DNA from: UBA5018 sp947463165
GTDB taxonomy: Bacteria; Cyanobacteriota; Cyanobacteriia; PCC-6307; Cyanobiaceae
Length of the DNA stretch: 64,000 bases
Direction: 5' to 3'
Assembly: GCA_943371245.1 (NCBI GenBank)
Contig: CALRTY020000006.1
Coordinates: 62,001-126,000 of the forward strand
Below are positions 32,761-41,224 of the stretch, piece by piece. Below the pieces are notes generated by a model, which did no database searches, was not told the origin of the DNA, and saw only the letters and a list, made by a program, of their open reading frames with translations. Every line of letters begins with the position of its first letter. The first letter of the stretch is position 1. A program made the translations under genes and the position numbers.

Positions 32761-32925
32761 TTGTCAAAAGCACAGCTCACTGCCTTTCTGGCCAAGGTGG
32801 AGGCCAATCCCACCCTCAAGCTCCAGGTGGATGAAGCCAGCGATGCCACCGCCGTGGCTGCCATCGCCCAAGCGGAAGGCTTCCTGTTCTCGCCAGCCAG
32901 CTTGGCGCGCCACCTGCGGGGCTGA
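32761..32925 (+). CDS. Nif11-domain peptide (TTG start)
   Basis: This 54-residue peptide reads LSKAQLTAFLAKVEA, NPTLKLQVDEASDATA, VAAIAQAEGFLFSPASL, which matches the Nif11 domain pattern (AFL-x-KV, AxDAxAVxxIAxxxGF). Nif11 domains form leader peptides for RiPP precursors in picocyanobacteria. No core peptide with Ser/Thr/Cys follows a GG motif, and no LanM-type enzyme is nearby, so it may be an orphan Nif11 protein. The start is TTG at 32761; an AGGAA lies 14-18 bases upstream, rather far. Confidence 0.75.
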   Translation: MSKAQLTAFLAKVEANPTLKLQVDEASDATAVAAIAQAEGFLFSPASLARHLRG

Positions 32926-32947
32926 ACAGATAAGGGGCCCAGTTGGT

Positions 32948-34063
32948 CTAGGGGTCAAGGCTGAGCTTTCGGCGCAGCGTCAACCAGAACCAGGATCCAG
33001 CCAGGGCCCCCAGGAGCCAGAGCCAGCCGTGCAGGCTAAAGCTCATCACGCCGCCAACGAAGCTACTGATGTTGCAGCCATAGGAGAAAAATCCTCCGTA
33101 GCCCATCAATAGGCCACCGCCCAGAAAATGCAGCTGCTGGGCTCGCCGCAAGGGAGACAGAGCAATGTCACCAGAGCGCCAGGCTCCGGCGGCCAGCGCT
33201 CCATAAATCACCGCCAAATCCACGATCACGGCTCCATTCCGCAGCCAGCTGAGCGGGCTGGTGAGCAGGGCTGAGCGTGCAGGTGCACCCCAAAAAACAC
33301 TGCTGGCAGGATCCCAACCCAAGCCACGGGCGGCATGGGCGCCTGTCAATCCCAAACCCCAGAGCACCTTCCAGGGTTCGCCGCTAGCCAGCAGCAAAAG
33401 CAGCATGGCCGCAGCAAGCCAGAGCACCGCAGGCAGCTGTTTTTGCCAGGCCCCCTGGCCGGCAATGCTCCAGCCGCAGAAGCAATTGAGGGCTAGCAAC
33501 AACAGCAGCAGCAGGGCCAACTGCAACACCACCGCAGCCCAGAGCGGCAGGCTGTCGAGCAGCACAACTGCCGGCAATCCAGGAGGGGTGAGTTGTTCCA
33601 GCCCTGGTCGATGCAGGCTGCCGGCGAACACCCCCAACACCAAACCGGCCAAGGTAAGCGGAAAGCCGCTGCCGGCTTGCCCGGCGGAAGCCAGGGTGCC
33701 GCTGCCGCAACGACCGGCCAACTGCATGCCGATGCCAAACAAGAAGGCTCCAAGCAGCAGCGACCACCGCAGTGGAGCCCGGGAGAGTTGCAGGGTGAGG
33801 CCTAGGGGAGCCTGCAGGCTTAGCAGTAACGCAGTTCCCAGGATCAAGGCAACCAACAGAGCCGCAATTGGATAAAAGGCCTCGGCATCCCGCTGGGTGA
33901 TCAGCCGCTGAAAAGAGCCGCTAAACCCAAAGCGAAAGTGCACCAGCAACCAGCCGATGCTGCAGCCCAGCAACCAAACCAGGCCTGAGCTGATATGACC
34001 GTTGCCCCAGGCCAGGCCGGCGGCCAGAGCGCCAACGATCCAGGCGAGTTTCTGGAAACTCAC
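32948..34063 (-). CDS. YeeE/YedE family sulfur transporter
   Basis: This 371-residue polytopic inner-membrane protein has two half-repeats marked by AGRCGSGT (about residue 115) and SYGCNISS (about residue 335), the conserved-Cys motifs of the YeeE/YedE (DUF395) family that moves thiosulfate or related sulfur species across the membrane. Around nine to ten hydrophobic helices are visible. The start GTG at 34063 overlaps the stop of the upstream small gene (GTGA). It forms an operon with the rhodanese upstream, which supports a role in sulfur uptake. Confidence 0.88.
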   Translation of the reverse strand: MSFQKLAWIVGALAAGLAWGNGHISSGLVWLLGCSIGWLLVHFRFGFSGSFQRLITQRDAEAFYPIAALLVALILGTALLLSLQAPLGLTLQLSRAPLRWSLLLGAFLFGIGMQLAGRCGSGTLASAGQAGSGFPLTLAGLVLGVFAGSLHRPGLEQLTPPGLPAVVLLDSLPLWAAVVLQLALLLLLLLALNCFCGWSIAGQGAWQKQLPAVLWLAAAMLLLLLASGEPWKVLWGLGLTGAHAARGLGWDPASSVFWGAPARSALLTSPLSWLRNGAVIVDLAVIYGALAAGAWRSGDIALSPLRRAQQLHFLGGGLLMGYGGFFSYGCNISSFVGGVMSFSLHGWLWLLGALAGSWFWLTLRRKLSLDP

Positions 34064-34206
34064 GTTTTTGCCTTCTCCTTGGCCTTGGGTTTGGCCTGGG
34101 GAGCCGACTCGCCGCCGTCACAGGCCAGCACCTGGCTGGTCAGGGCTGCATTAGCCCCCACCAGCCAGGTGAGCAGCAGCAGGGCTGCCAATCCGCCGGT
34201 TCGCAT
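34060..34206 (-). CDS. Small secreted/lipoprotein-like peptide in sulfur operon
   Basis: This 48-residue peptide begins with a hydrophobic signal (GGLAALLLLTWLVGANAALT) followed by SQVLAC, a possible lipobox, then DGGESAPQ and a Lys/Ala-rich tail AKPKAKEKAKT. It has a single cysteine. Its ATG is 6 bases after the rhodanese stop and its stop overlaps the YedE GTG start by 4 bases, strong evidence that it is translated. I do not know the family. Its cysteine could carry sulfane sulfur between the two neighbours. Confidence 0.7.
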   Translation of the reverse strand: MRTGGLAALLLLTWLVGANAALTSQVLACDGGESAPQAKPKAKEKAKT

Positions 34207-34212
34207 GGTTGC

Positions 34213-35175
34213 TCAGTTCTTGATGGGGGAGGAATCAGGTCCAGTCTGGGCTGGATTGCTGGTGGCGCTGTACTCGGTCCAGGAGCCTTCATATATCCGC
34301 ACGTTTGGATAGCCCAGCACGTGCTTCAGCAAGACATACTGGAGGCTGGCTTCCCGACCAGTACTGCAGGAGATGATCACCGTCTTGTCAGGGGTGACAC
34401 CACGGCTTTCAAACAGCTTGCGCAAATCTGCTACCGACTTGATTTTGTGGGGGTTTTTAAGAGCTTCATCGGCATTATTGGCCTCGGTTACCGATTGCCA
34501 GGTGATATTGATGGCCCCTGGGATGTGACCGTGGCGGATGAACAACTGATCTGTTCCCTCAAACAATGCTTTTGGCCGTGGATCGACAATCACCACATTC
34601 GGCTTGCCCACCAGGGGTAGCAGCTCCTGGAGGGTGATAGCCAGACCGGGGATACTGGTGGGCTTGAAATTACCGGGCTTATAGCTGGGGAACACCTTGG
34701 TTACTTCAGCGCCAGAAGCCTTGTAAGCACTAAAGCCGCCGTCGATGATGCCAACCTTGGGAACGCCGCTCTTCTCGAGGATGTAGGCCACCAGCGAGGC
34801 TCCCAGCACATTGTTGCCATCGGAGTAGACCAACACCTGGTCTCGGTTGGAAATGCCGGCTTTGCTGAGCAGATTGGCCAGGTCCCCGGCTGGCCAGATC
34901 TGGAAAGGCAGTTTGCCATTGGGTCCGCGGAAGGCCTGCTCCGAAATGTGCACTGCATTAGGGAGGTGGCCGCCGATGTAATCCAGAGGCGGCACTGGTC
35001 TCACATCAAGCACCTTCCACTTACCGGATTTGGCCCCAGCAGCCGCATCGGCTGGACTCACCAACTGGATGCTTGTGGCGGCGGCGGCGGCATTGGTAGC
35101 AGTGATCGGCAGCAGACCTGCCAAGGCAAGCCCTGCTACTCCAGCTAGCAGGCGACGGCGGGTGAAGGCAAACAT
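34213..35175 (-). CDS. Exported two-domain rhodanese sulfurtransferase
   Basis: This 320-residue protein begins with a Tat-like signal FTRRRLLAGVAGLALAG and continues with two rhodanese domains. The first has VLDVRPVPPLDYIGGHLPNA without catalytic Cys, and the second has the active-site loop ISCSTGREAS near residue 270. Such enzymes transfer sulfane sulfur, for example from thiosulfate to a thiol. The periplasmic location and the YedE partner suggest it donates or detoxifies sulfur outside the cytoplasm. Confidence 0.9.
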   Translation of the reverse strand: MFAFTRRRLLAGVAGLALAGLLPITATNAAAAATSIQLVSPADAAAGAKSGKWKVLDVRPVPPLDYIGGHLPNAVHISEQAFRGPNGKLPFQIWPAGDLANLLSKAGISNRDQVLVYSDGNNVLGASLVAYILEKSGVPKVGIIDGGFSAYKASGAEVTKVFPSYKPGNFKPTSIPGLAITLQELLPLVGKPNVVIVDPRPKALFEGTDQLFIRHGHIPGAINITWQSVTEANNADEALKNPHKIKSVADLRKLFESRGVTPDKTVIISCSTGREASLQYVLLKHVLGYPNVRIYEGSWTEYSATSNPAQTGPDSSPIKN

Positions 35176-35528
35176 GCAAATTAAAACGGTTTCCCGGCTG
35201 AGATAGCGGAATTAGCTTAAAGACTCCGCCTGCGGCCTGGCGTAGCTCGCGTCACACTCTTTAATTACCCCGCAAACGCCTGTGCTGAACTGCCGATAGG
35301 CAGCAAGCGCCCCGCCCCCAACAGATCACTCCCAAGCCAGACACCACCTAGCAGGTTCTTAACCAGCTGCAGACCTTTGCCGATGCATGCAAGCCCTTGA
35401 GGGAGGCAACCAGCAGCTAACCGCCGCCAATCCGCAGCCCCTGGCCCCGCAGCTCCGCCATCTAGGCCCGAATTACTCCAGAGACAACTTTTCCGCGTAG
35501 CAAGGGGAATGGGCCTTGGGCGCCAACT
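35176..35528. other. Intergenic region, no gene seen
   Basis: No coding sequence can be supported between the rhodanese start and the 12-bp repeat array. It should contain the rhodanese promoter near 35180-35270 (an AATTAGCTTAAAGA stretch is AT-rich). A short GCGTAGC-type palindrome occurs near 35240. Confidence 0.5.
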
Positions 35529-35612
35529 GCCCAGTGAGCTGCCCAGTCAGTTGAGCATTCAGTTGACCAGTCAGCCGCCCAGCCAGCTACCCAATTAGCC
35601 ACCCAATCCGCT
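35529..35612. repeat. 12-bp tandem repeat, 7 units, upstream of GH3 gene
   Basis: Seven consecutive 12-base units run without gap, beginning GCCCAGTGAGCT, GCCCAGTCAGTT, GAGCATTCAGTT and ending ACCCAATCCGCT. They occupy the immediate 5' region of the beta-glucosidase gene (ATG 35630) and so may be in its 5' UTR. Confidence 0.85.
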
Positions 35613-35629
35613 GCCGTTCTTGAGCCGCC

Positions 35630-37819
35630 ATGTCTCACGATTCCACCAGCAGCTCAAACGAGGCGCGGGCCCGCCAGTTGCTGGCTTGCCTCAGCCCGGC
35701 CGAGAAGCTGGCGCAGCTTTCCGGCGCCACCGACTTCTGGGCCGGGATGGGGGACATCGCCTTTGCCGACGCCTCCCACCGCCATCCCTGGCCCGCCGGC
35801 CTGCTGCCAGGCCAGGGCCTGGCGGGGCTGCAATTTGTGGATGGTCCCCGGGGGGTGGTGCTCACGGGGGGGGCCACCACCTTTCCGGTGCCGATCGCCC
35901 GGGGCGCCAGCTGGGACATCAACCTGGAGGAGCGCATCGGCGAAGCCATCGCCCGGGAGGCCCGTTCCCATGGCGCCAACTGGGTGGCGGCCGTCTGCGT
36001 GAACCTGCTGCGCCACCCGGGCTGGGGCCGGGCCCAGGAGACCTACGGGGAAGATCCGGTGCTGCTCGGGGCGATGGGCGGCGCCTGCTGCCGCGGCCTG
36101 CAGCGCCACAGCATCGCCTGCGTCAAGCATTTCGCCCTCAACTCAATAGACAGCTCCCGCTTCCTGGTGGACATCCAGGTGAGCCGCCGGGTGCTGCATG
36201 AGCTCTACCTGCCCCACTTCCGCGACTGCCTGGCCGCCGGCGCCGGTTCGGTGATGACCGCCTACAACCGGGTGAATGGCCTCTGGTGCGCCCAGCACCC
36301 GGAACTGCTCACATCCATCCTCAAAAACCGCTGGGGGTTTCAGGGGTTTGTGGTGAGCGATTTCATCTTCGGGTTGCGCGATGGCGTGGCGGCCCTGCAG
36401 GCCGGGCTCGACCTGGAGATGCCCTTTCGGATGATTTTTGAAGGCAGCCTCGGCGCCGCCCTGGCCGCTGGATCCCTGGCGATGGAGCGCATCGACGACG
36501 CCGTATTGCGGCTGCTGCGCGCCCAGCTGGCGCTACCCAGCGGCGACTATCCGCCCACATTGCGGGGCTGCGCCGAACACCGGGCCCTGGCCCGGGAGGC
36601 GGCCAGCAAGTCGATCGTGCTGCTCAAAAATGCCGGGGCGCTGCTGCCCCTGCGCGATCTGACCTCGCTGGCGGTGATCGGGCGACTGGCGGCCACGGCC
36701 AACCTGGGGGATCGGGGCTCCTCCGACACCCGCCCGGCAATGGAGGAGGTGGTCACCCCCCTGGCCGGCTTGAGGGCAGCAGCTCCCCAGCTGCTGGTGC
36801 GCCACGGCGATGGCAAGGATCCTGCAGCGGCCGCCCAGCTGGCCGCCAGCTGCGATGCCGCCCTGGTGTTGGTGGGCCTCGACTGGCAAAGCGAAGGGGA
36901 GCACATTCACCCAGGCGATCTGGCGCCGGTGCTGCGGGAGATGCCCGCTCCAGATCCCCTGCAGCGCTGGCTGGGCAGCCAGCGGCTGCGGCCCTTCTGG
37001 CGGCCGGTGGCCGAGCTGGTGGCCTCCATCACCCGGTTTGCCTCCGCCCGCACGGGGGGCGACTTCGCCGCCGGCGACCGCACCGAACTGGAGTTACCGC
37101 CCGCAGAACAGGCCCTGATCCTGGCGGTGGCGGCGGCCAACCCCCGCACCGTGGTGGTGCTGATGGGCGGCGGCGCAATCCTCTGCGAAAACTGGCGGCA
37201 CCAGGTGAAGGCCATCCTGCTGCTCTGGTATCCGGGCCAGCAGGGCGGTGAGGCCCTGGCCGATGTACTGCTGGGCAAGCTGTCGCCCTCGGGCCGGATG
37301 CCCTTTGCGGTGCCCACCAGCGCCAGCCATCTACCCACCTTTGAGCCGCGGGCTGAACGGGTGATCTACGACCTGTGGCACGGCTACCGGCTGCTGCGCC
37401 GCCAGGGCCATGTCGCCGCCTTCCCCTTCGGCTTCGGCCTCTCCTACAGCAACTTCAGCCATGGGGATCTGCAGGCCGAATTGCTGACCGAACAGGGAAC
37501 GCTGCTGGTGACGATCACGGTTGCCAACACAGGGGCGATGGCGGCCGCCGAGGTGGTGCAGGTGTATCTGGAGCCGCCCGGGCAGCTGGTGGAGCGGCCG
37601 GCGCGGCTGTTGGTGGGCTTCCAGCGGCTGGAGCTGGAGCCGGGCCAGGCGGCGCGGCCGAGCCTGGCGATTCCGCTGCGCCGCCTGGCCTACTTCGATG
37701 AAAACTCCGATGCCTTCCTGCTGGAGCCCGGCCTACACCGGCTGGTGGTGGCCCGCCACGCGGAAGACGAGGGGCTGGCCGTAGCCATTCAGCTGGAGGC
37801 GCTGGTGCTGGGCCCTTGA
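35630..37819 (+). CDS. Glycoside hydrolase family 3 beta-glucosidase-like
   Basis: This 729-residue enzyme has the GH3 (alpha/beta)8 domain with KHFALNSID and GFVVSDF (catalytic Asp nucleophile near residue 243), an (alpha/beta)6 sandwich domain (about 320-590), and a C-terminal fibronectin III-like domain (VTVANTGAMAAAEVVQVYLEPP). There is no signal peptide, so it is likely cytoplasmic. It hydrolyses beta-linked glucosides or xylosides. Start ATG 35630 (MSHDSTSSS). It overlaps the convergent acyltransferase gene by 31 bases. Confidence 0.92.
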   Translation: MSHDSTSSSNEARARQLLACLSPAEKLAQLSGATDFWAGMGDIAFADASHRHPWPAGLLPGQGLAGLQFVDGPRGVVLTGGATTFPVPIARGASWDINLEERIGEAIAREARSHGANWVAAVCVNLLRHPGWGRAQETYGEDPVLLGAMGGACCRGLQRHSIACVKHFALNSIDSSRFLVDIQVSRRVLHELYLPHFRDCLAAGAGSVMTAYNRVNGLWCAQHPELLTSILKNRWGFQGFVVSDFIFGLRDGVAALQAGLDLEMPFRMIFEGSLGAALAAGSLAMERIDDAVLRLLRAQLALPSGDYPPTLRGCAEHRALAREAASKSIVLLKNAGALLPLRDLTSLAVIGRLAATANLGDRGSSDTRPAMEEVVTPLAGLRAAAPQLLVRHGDGKDPAAAAQLAASCDAALVLVGLDWQSEGEHIHPGDLAPVLREMPAPDPLQRWLGSQRLRPFWRPVAELVASITRFASARTGGDFAAGDRTELELPPAEQALILAVAAANPRTVVVLMGGGAILCENWRHQVKAILLLWYPGQQGGEALADVLLGKLSPSGRMPFAVPTSASHLPTFEPRAERVIYDLWHGYRLLRRQGHVAAFPFGFGLSYSNFSHGDLQAELLTEQGTLLVTITVANTGAMAAAEVVQVYLEPPGQLVERPARLLVGFQRLELEPGQAARPSLAIPLRRLAYFDENSDAFLLEPGLHRLVVARHAEDEGLAVAIQLEALVLGP

Positions 37820-38343
37820 GGCTGAGGGCGATGGCGGGCCCCGGGCTGCTGCTCGCCCAGGATCTGGCGCAGGCGCAGGCGGTTGTAGCGCTGCACCCAG
37901 AGACAGGGCAGGTTGAACAGGGTGGCAAACACCAAATTGATCAGCACCCCCCGGGGCGGCAGCCACAGGGCTGTCACCAGCCAGAAGGGCCAGAGGGCCA
38001 GATGCACCAACTCAGCCCGGCGGGTTTCCGCCACCAGCCGCTCCAGGCAGGACCGATCCCTGCGGGCCAGGGCGGTCTTGGCCACACCGCCGGGCAATAC
38101 TCCACCGGCATCCGGCAACCAGGGCTTCCAGCGGCGAATCCCCAGGCCCAGTTCGTAGGCCTCGGTGCGTTCACCCCAGGGGCGCGGGCGGGTGAGCCAT
38201 GAATCCTTGGCCAACAGGGAGAGGGGCAACTGATTGGCAAGACCACCCACCAGCAGGCACCAGACCCACCAGCCAATTGCGCTGGACAACAGGGGGGCGC
38301 TGGACAGCAGGGGGGCACTGGTGAGCAGGTGAGCGATGTTCAT
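37789..38343 (-). CDS. CrtO-type acyltransferase (glycosyl-carotenoid ester formation)
   Basis: This 184-residue membrane protein has the pattern of glycosyl-4,4'-diaponeurosporenoate acyltransferase: KDSWLTRPRPWGERTEAYELGLGIRRWKPWLPDAGG, with hydrophobic helices before and after it. In Staphylococcus the homologue adds a fatty acid to the sugar of a carotenoid. ATG 38343 (MNIAHLLTSA) overlaps the stop of the upstream glycosyltransferase by 4 bases, so they are coupled. The true substrate in this cyanobacterium is not known. Confidence 0.75.
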   Translation of the reverse strand: MNIAHLLTSAPLLSSAPLLSSAIGWWVWCLLVGGLANQLPLSLLAKDSWLTRPRPWGERTEAYELGLGIRRWKPWLPDAGGVLPGGVAKTALARRDRSCLERLVAETRRAELVHLALWPFWLVTALWLPPRGVLINLVFATLFNLPCLWVQRYNRLRLRQILGEQQPGARHRPQPQGPSTSASS

Positions 38344-39458
38344 GGGCTGGTCGACACGCTGCGCCCCTTCCACTGCACCGAGCCCCGCTTCAAGTTGACG
38401 ATTGCCAGCAGGAATACGCCGAGAAAGAACAGCACCGGCACCGGAAAGATCAAATTGATCCAACCGAAGCTGCCCAACCGCCAGCTAATCAGCAGCAGTT
38501 GCAGCGCAAAAGCTCCGTAGAGCAGCAAATTGGCCGGCAAACTGCGATCCCCCAGCATTGGCCAGCCCAGCAGCGCGGCCGGCAGACACCAGGCGGCCCA
38601 GAACAGGCCCGACAGCCAGAGCAGCACCGCCACCATGCGCAGCCAGCGCACCTCGGCGGCGGCGGTGGCGAAGTTTTTGGCGAAGCCCACCACCATGTCC
38701 CCCAGGCCACCGGGATACATCCGATAGGCCAGCCGCCCATGGCCGATGTAGGCGCTCACCGGCAGGCCGGCTCGCTCGTAGTGATGGGCGAGGAACCAGT
38801 CCTCCACCACCTTGCCGGCCACCGACGCGTGGCCGCCGATGCGGTCGTAGTCGGCGCGGCTGGTGACCATCGCCGGGCCAAAGGCCACGCCACCGCCCGG
38901 GCCGAGCGTCACCGCCATCAGCCCCACCAGGTTGAACAACACCGAAAGCCGTTCATAGGCCCTTTCGGTGCGGTGATAGGGCTGCACCGACACCAGGCCC
39001 CCCAGCCGCTGATGGCAGGCCAGCAGGGAGGCCAGAAAATCCGGCGCCGGTTCCGTATCGGCATCGAGAAACACCAGCAGCTCGGCGCTGGAGGCCGCAA
39101 CGCCCTGGTGGAGTGCCCAGGTTTTGCCACACCAGCCAGCCGGCAGCGGCGGCGGCTGCACCAGCTTCACCTGGAGCCGGGGATAGGCCTGGCTGGCGAC
39201 CGCGGCGGTGCGATCGGTGGAGTGGTCGTCGATCACGATCACCTCCTGGGGCCGAAAACTCTGGCGCGCCAAGCCCTGCAACAGGTGGGGCAGGGTTGCC
39301 TCCTCATTGCGGGCCGGAATCAACACCGCCACCGAGGCTTGGCCCTGGGGCTCCCCGGCCGGCAGCGCTGGCATCGGCAGGCAGAGGGCCCAGCCCAAAC
39401 CCCAACGCACCAGCAGGGAAATGTTGACCAGGCCAAGGTTCACCATGGGCATGCTCAC
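38340..39458 (-). CDS. GT2 glycosyltransferase, CrtQ-like
   Basis: This 372-residue GT-A fold enzyme has PARNEEATLPHLL, VIVIDDHSTDRT, LDADTEP (DxD-type metal site) and a VEDWFLA segment (catalytic ED). Several C-terminal membrane helices follow. The architecture matches the CrtQ-type glycosyltransferase that adds a sugar to carotenoid carboxylates. Coupling to the acyltransferase gene supports a joint role in making an acylated glycolipid or carotenoid. An N-terminal hydrophobic helix is present. Confidence 0.8.
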   Translation of the reverse strand: MSMPMVNLGLVNISLLVRWGLGWALCLPMPALPAGEPQGQASVAVLIPARNEEATLPHLLQGLARQSFRPQEVIVIDDHSTDRTAAVASQAYPRLQVKLVQPPPLPAGWCGKTWALHQGVAASSAELLVFLDADTEPAPDFLASLLACHQRLGGLVSVQPYHRTERAYERLSVLFNLVGLMAVTLGPGGGVAFGPAMVTSRADYDRIGGHASVAGKVVEDWFLAHHYERAGLPVSAYIGHGRLAYRMYPGGLGDMVVGFAKNFATAAAEVRWLRMVAVLLWLSGLFWAAWCLPAALLGWPMLGDRSLPANLLLYGAFALQLLLISWRLGSFGWINLIFPVPVLFFLGVFLLAIVNLKRGSVQWKGRSVSTSP

Positions 39459-39504
39459 CAGGGGTATGGCTTCAAGCTGAGATTGCCGTGGAGGTGGAGG
39501 TTGG

Positions 39505-39603
39505 GATTTAGAAGATTGGGATTGGGATTGAGATTGGAATTAAGAATAAGATTAATATTAAGATTAAGATTGGAATTAGGAAGATTGGGGTTGAGGTTGC
39601 GGT
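39505..39603. repeat. GATTGG/AAGATT low-complexity stretch
   Basis: About 100 bases of imperfect hexamer-like repeats (GGGATT, GAGATT, AAGATT, GGAATT) lie between the lipase stop and the glycosyltransferase start. The opposite strand reads as an Asn/Pro/Leu-rich peptide in one frame, which is not considered a gene. Confidence 0.75.
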
Positions 39604-40212
39604 TTAAGGCCGCTTCAATTCTTCGGCCAGTAGTTGAAGCGAAAGGCGATCGTTCAGCAGTTGCGGATGGGTCCATACCGGCAACATCTTTTGTGCCCCC
39701 ACCGGCAGTACGGCACGCCAGCCGGGAACAACTACCAGATCGAGGCCGGAATAAAAGCTGCAGCACTCGATCGACTCCAGGCTGGAGAGGTCGCCATTCA
39801 GTTGCCGCAACAGGGCACTGCCCTGCTTCAGGTCGGCGATGCCGGCCATCAGCCGGCTCGGCCAGGGCTGGGCCGTGAGGGTGCCATGGTGCGGGCTCGC
39901 CACACTGATGAACCGCCGGGTGCGCCGGTGGCCCCCCAACATCTGGATCCAGGTGCGGGCGATCACCCCACCCATCGAGAAACCAAACAGATCGATGGGC
40001 TGCTCGGCACCAAAAGCCGCTTCGATCCGGGCTGCCAGCAGGGCGGCGGATTCGGTGATGGGCGTCATGCCAAACCGCAGCGGCAGGTCGGGCAGCAGCA
40101 TGGGGCGCTGCAGCTCGCCCAAATAGGTGAGCAGCCGGTCGAACACCCGAGAGCTGTCGAGCATGCCGTGCACCAGCACCAGCGGGGTGGGGGAAGCGGG
40201 AATAGAAACCAA
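39604..40212 (-). CDS. Alpha/beta hydrolase (lipase-like)
   Basis: This 202-residue protein has LVLVHGMLDS (oxyanion region), the nucleophile elbow GFSMGG, and VASPHHGTLT plus WTHPQLLND near the C-terminus that may supply the catalytic His. It resembles small bacterial triacylglycerol lipase/esterase proteins. No signal peptide is seen. Its stop abuts the low-complexity repeat. Confidence 0.82.
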   Translation of the reverse strand: MVSIPASPTPLVLVHGMLDSSRVFDRLLTYLGELQRPMLLPDLPLRFGMTPITESAALLAARIEAAFGAEQPIDLFGFSMGGVIARTWIQMLGGHRRTRRFISVASPHHGTLTAQPWPSRLMAGIADLKQGSALLRQLNGDLSSLESIECCSFYSGLDLVVVPGWRAVLPVGAQKMLPVWTHPQLLNDRLSLQLLAEELKRP

Positions 40213-40315
40213 GGCAATCTGCTTGATTCAAAAGCTCTCCTGGCTGCATTGGCATGAACAGGGGGGAGGGATCCCCGCCCCAACTAAAACGAGGCCCATA
40301 AATAGATGCGACAAG

Positions 40316-40462
40316 CTAGATGCGACGGCCACTGATCAGCCTCAGGAGGATGGCGATAACCGCGACAACCAAGAGAAGATGAATCAGCCCCCCCAAGGTG
40401 AAGGAAGTGACCAGACCCAGCAGCCACAAAACAATCAAAACTACCGCAATAAGCTCAAGCAT
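40316..40462 (-). CDS. Lmo0937-family small membrane protein
   Basis: This 48-residue peptide (MLELIAVVLIVLWLLGLV, TSFTLGGLIHLLLVVA, VIAILLRLISGRRI) matches the widespread Lmo0937-type (DUF5670-like) family with two short transmembrane helices. Members are often found near stress-response genes such as csbD, as here. The function is unknown. Confidence 0.85.
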   Translation of the reverse strand: MLELIAVVLIVLWLLGLVTSFTLGGLIHLLLVVAVIAILLRLISGRRI

Positions 40463-40482
40463 GGCAATTCAAGATAGAGGCT

Positions 40483-40550
40483 GTAGCAAGGTGGAGAATG
40501 CAGCAAGGTGGAGATTGCAGCAAGGTGAGGATTGCAGCAAGACGGAGGCT
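40483..40550. repeat. 17-bp tandem repeat, 4 units
   Basis: Units starting GTAGCAAGGTGGAGAAT, GCAGCAAGGTGGAGATT, GCAGCAAGGTGAGGATT and GCAGCAAGACGGAGGCT follow directly at 17-base spacing. The array is just upstream of the Lmo0937-type gene (ATG 40462, minus strand) and so could be in its leader. Confidence 0.88.
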
Positions 40551-40663
40551 ACATAAGACAGAGAATGCAACAAGGAACATCGCCAGCTGAGCAGCACAGC
40601 AGCCATTACCTGGCGTTTCTGTTGAGATATTTTGAGTCTTTTATCGGGAGAATTCCCAAGCAT

Positions 40664-41044
40664 TTAGCTGTGATCTTTGGCCTTGCCAGTGGCGGCATCA
40701 CCAATTTTTTGGGCCACCGATTTTGTGCCCTCCTTAAGGTTTTCGGCAGCATTCATGGCAGAAGCTTGCACCTGCTTCGCCTTGCCTTTGATCTGGTGGC
40801 CGGTATCGCCAGTGAGCTCGCCATAGGCGGATTCGAGCTTACCTTCCACCTGTTTAGCTTTGGCATCAGCTTTGTTGTCCATGGTTGCGATGGCGATGGG
40901 GAAATAGCGGTGATCAACAGGCATGGCTATATCGGGCAGGGTCAGGGCAGATAGGGCCATAGCTGGTAGCGGCATCAGCAAAGCGAAGCCAACGACAGTC
41001 AGCGCCAGGAAGGAGACAAGACGACGAACCAAACCCGAGCTCAT
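40664..41044 (-). CDS. CsbD-like protein with signal peptide
   Basis: This 126-residue protein has an N-terminal hydrophobic signal (FLALTVVGFALLMPLPAMAL) and a CsbD-like region ADAKAKQVEGKLESAYGE, LTGDTGHQIKGKAKQVQ. CsbD proteins are general-stress proteins of unknown mechanism. The signal peptide suggests export, which is unusual for CsbD family members. ATG 41044 is chosen as it begins the signal; 41065 is an alternative. Confidence 0.8.
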   Translation of the reverse strand: MSSGLVRRLVSFLALTVVGFALLMPLPAMALSALTLPDIAMPVDHRYFPIAIATMDNKADAKAKQVEGKLESAYGELTGDTGHQIKGKAKQVQASAMNAAENLKEGTKSVAQKIGDAATGKAKDHS

Positions 41045-41224
41045 AGCATTTGACCTGGTAATCATGATTTGACTGCGAATAACTGACATCTGGAAATTTG
41101 CCCGCTCGACTCCCGCGAGCCAGAGGCAAGCAATTTGTCGCAACACTTCTCGGGTCATGAGATCGGTGAGGCTTGGCTTTTTCGAGGCATCCCGATGATG
41201 TGAGAATGAATAATTACTGGCCAC

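Noticed and set aside
39455..40255. A 266-codon minus-strand frame ending in an Asn/Pro/Leu-rich tail over the GATT repeat
   Set aside because: It lies almost wholly out of frame over the lipase gene, and its tail is the reverse of low-complexity repeat DNA.
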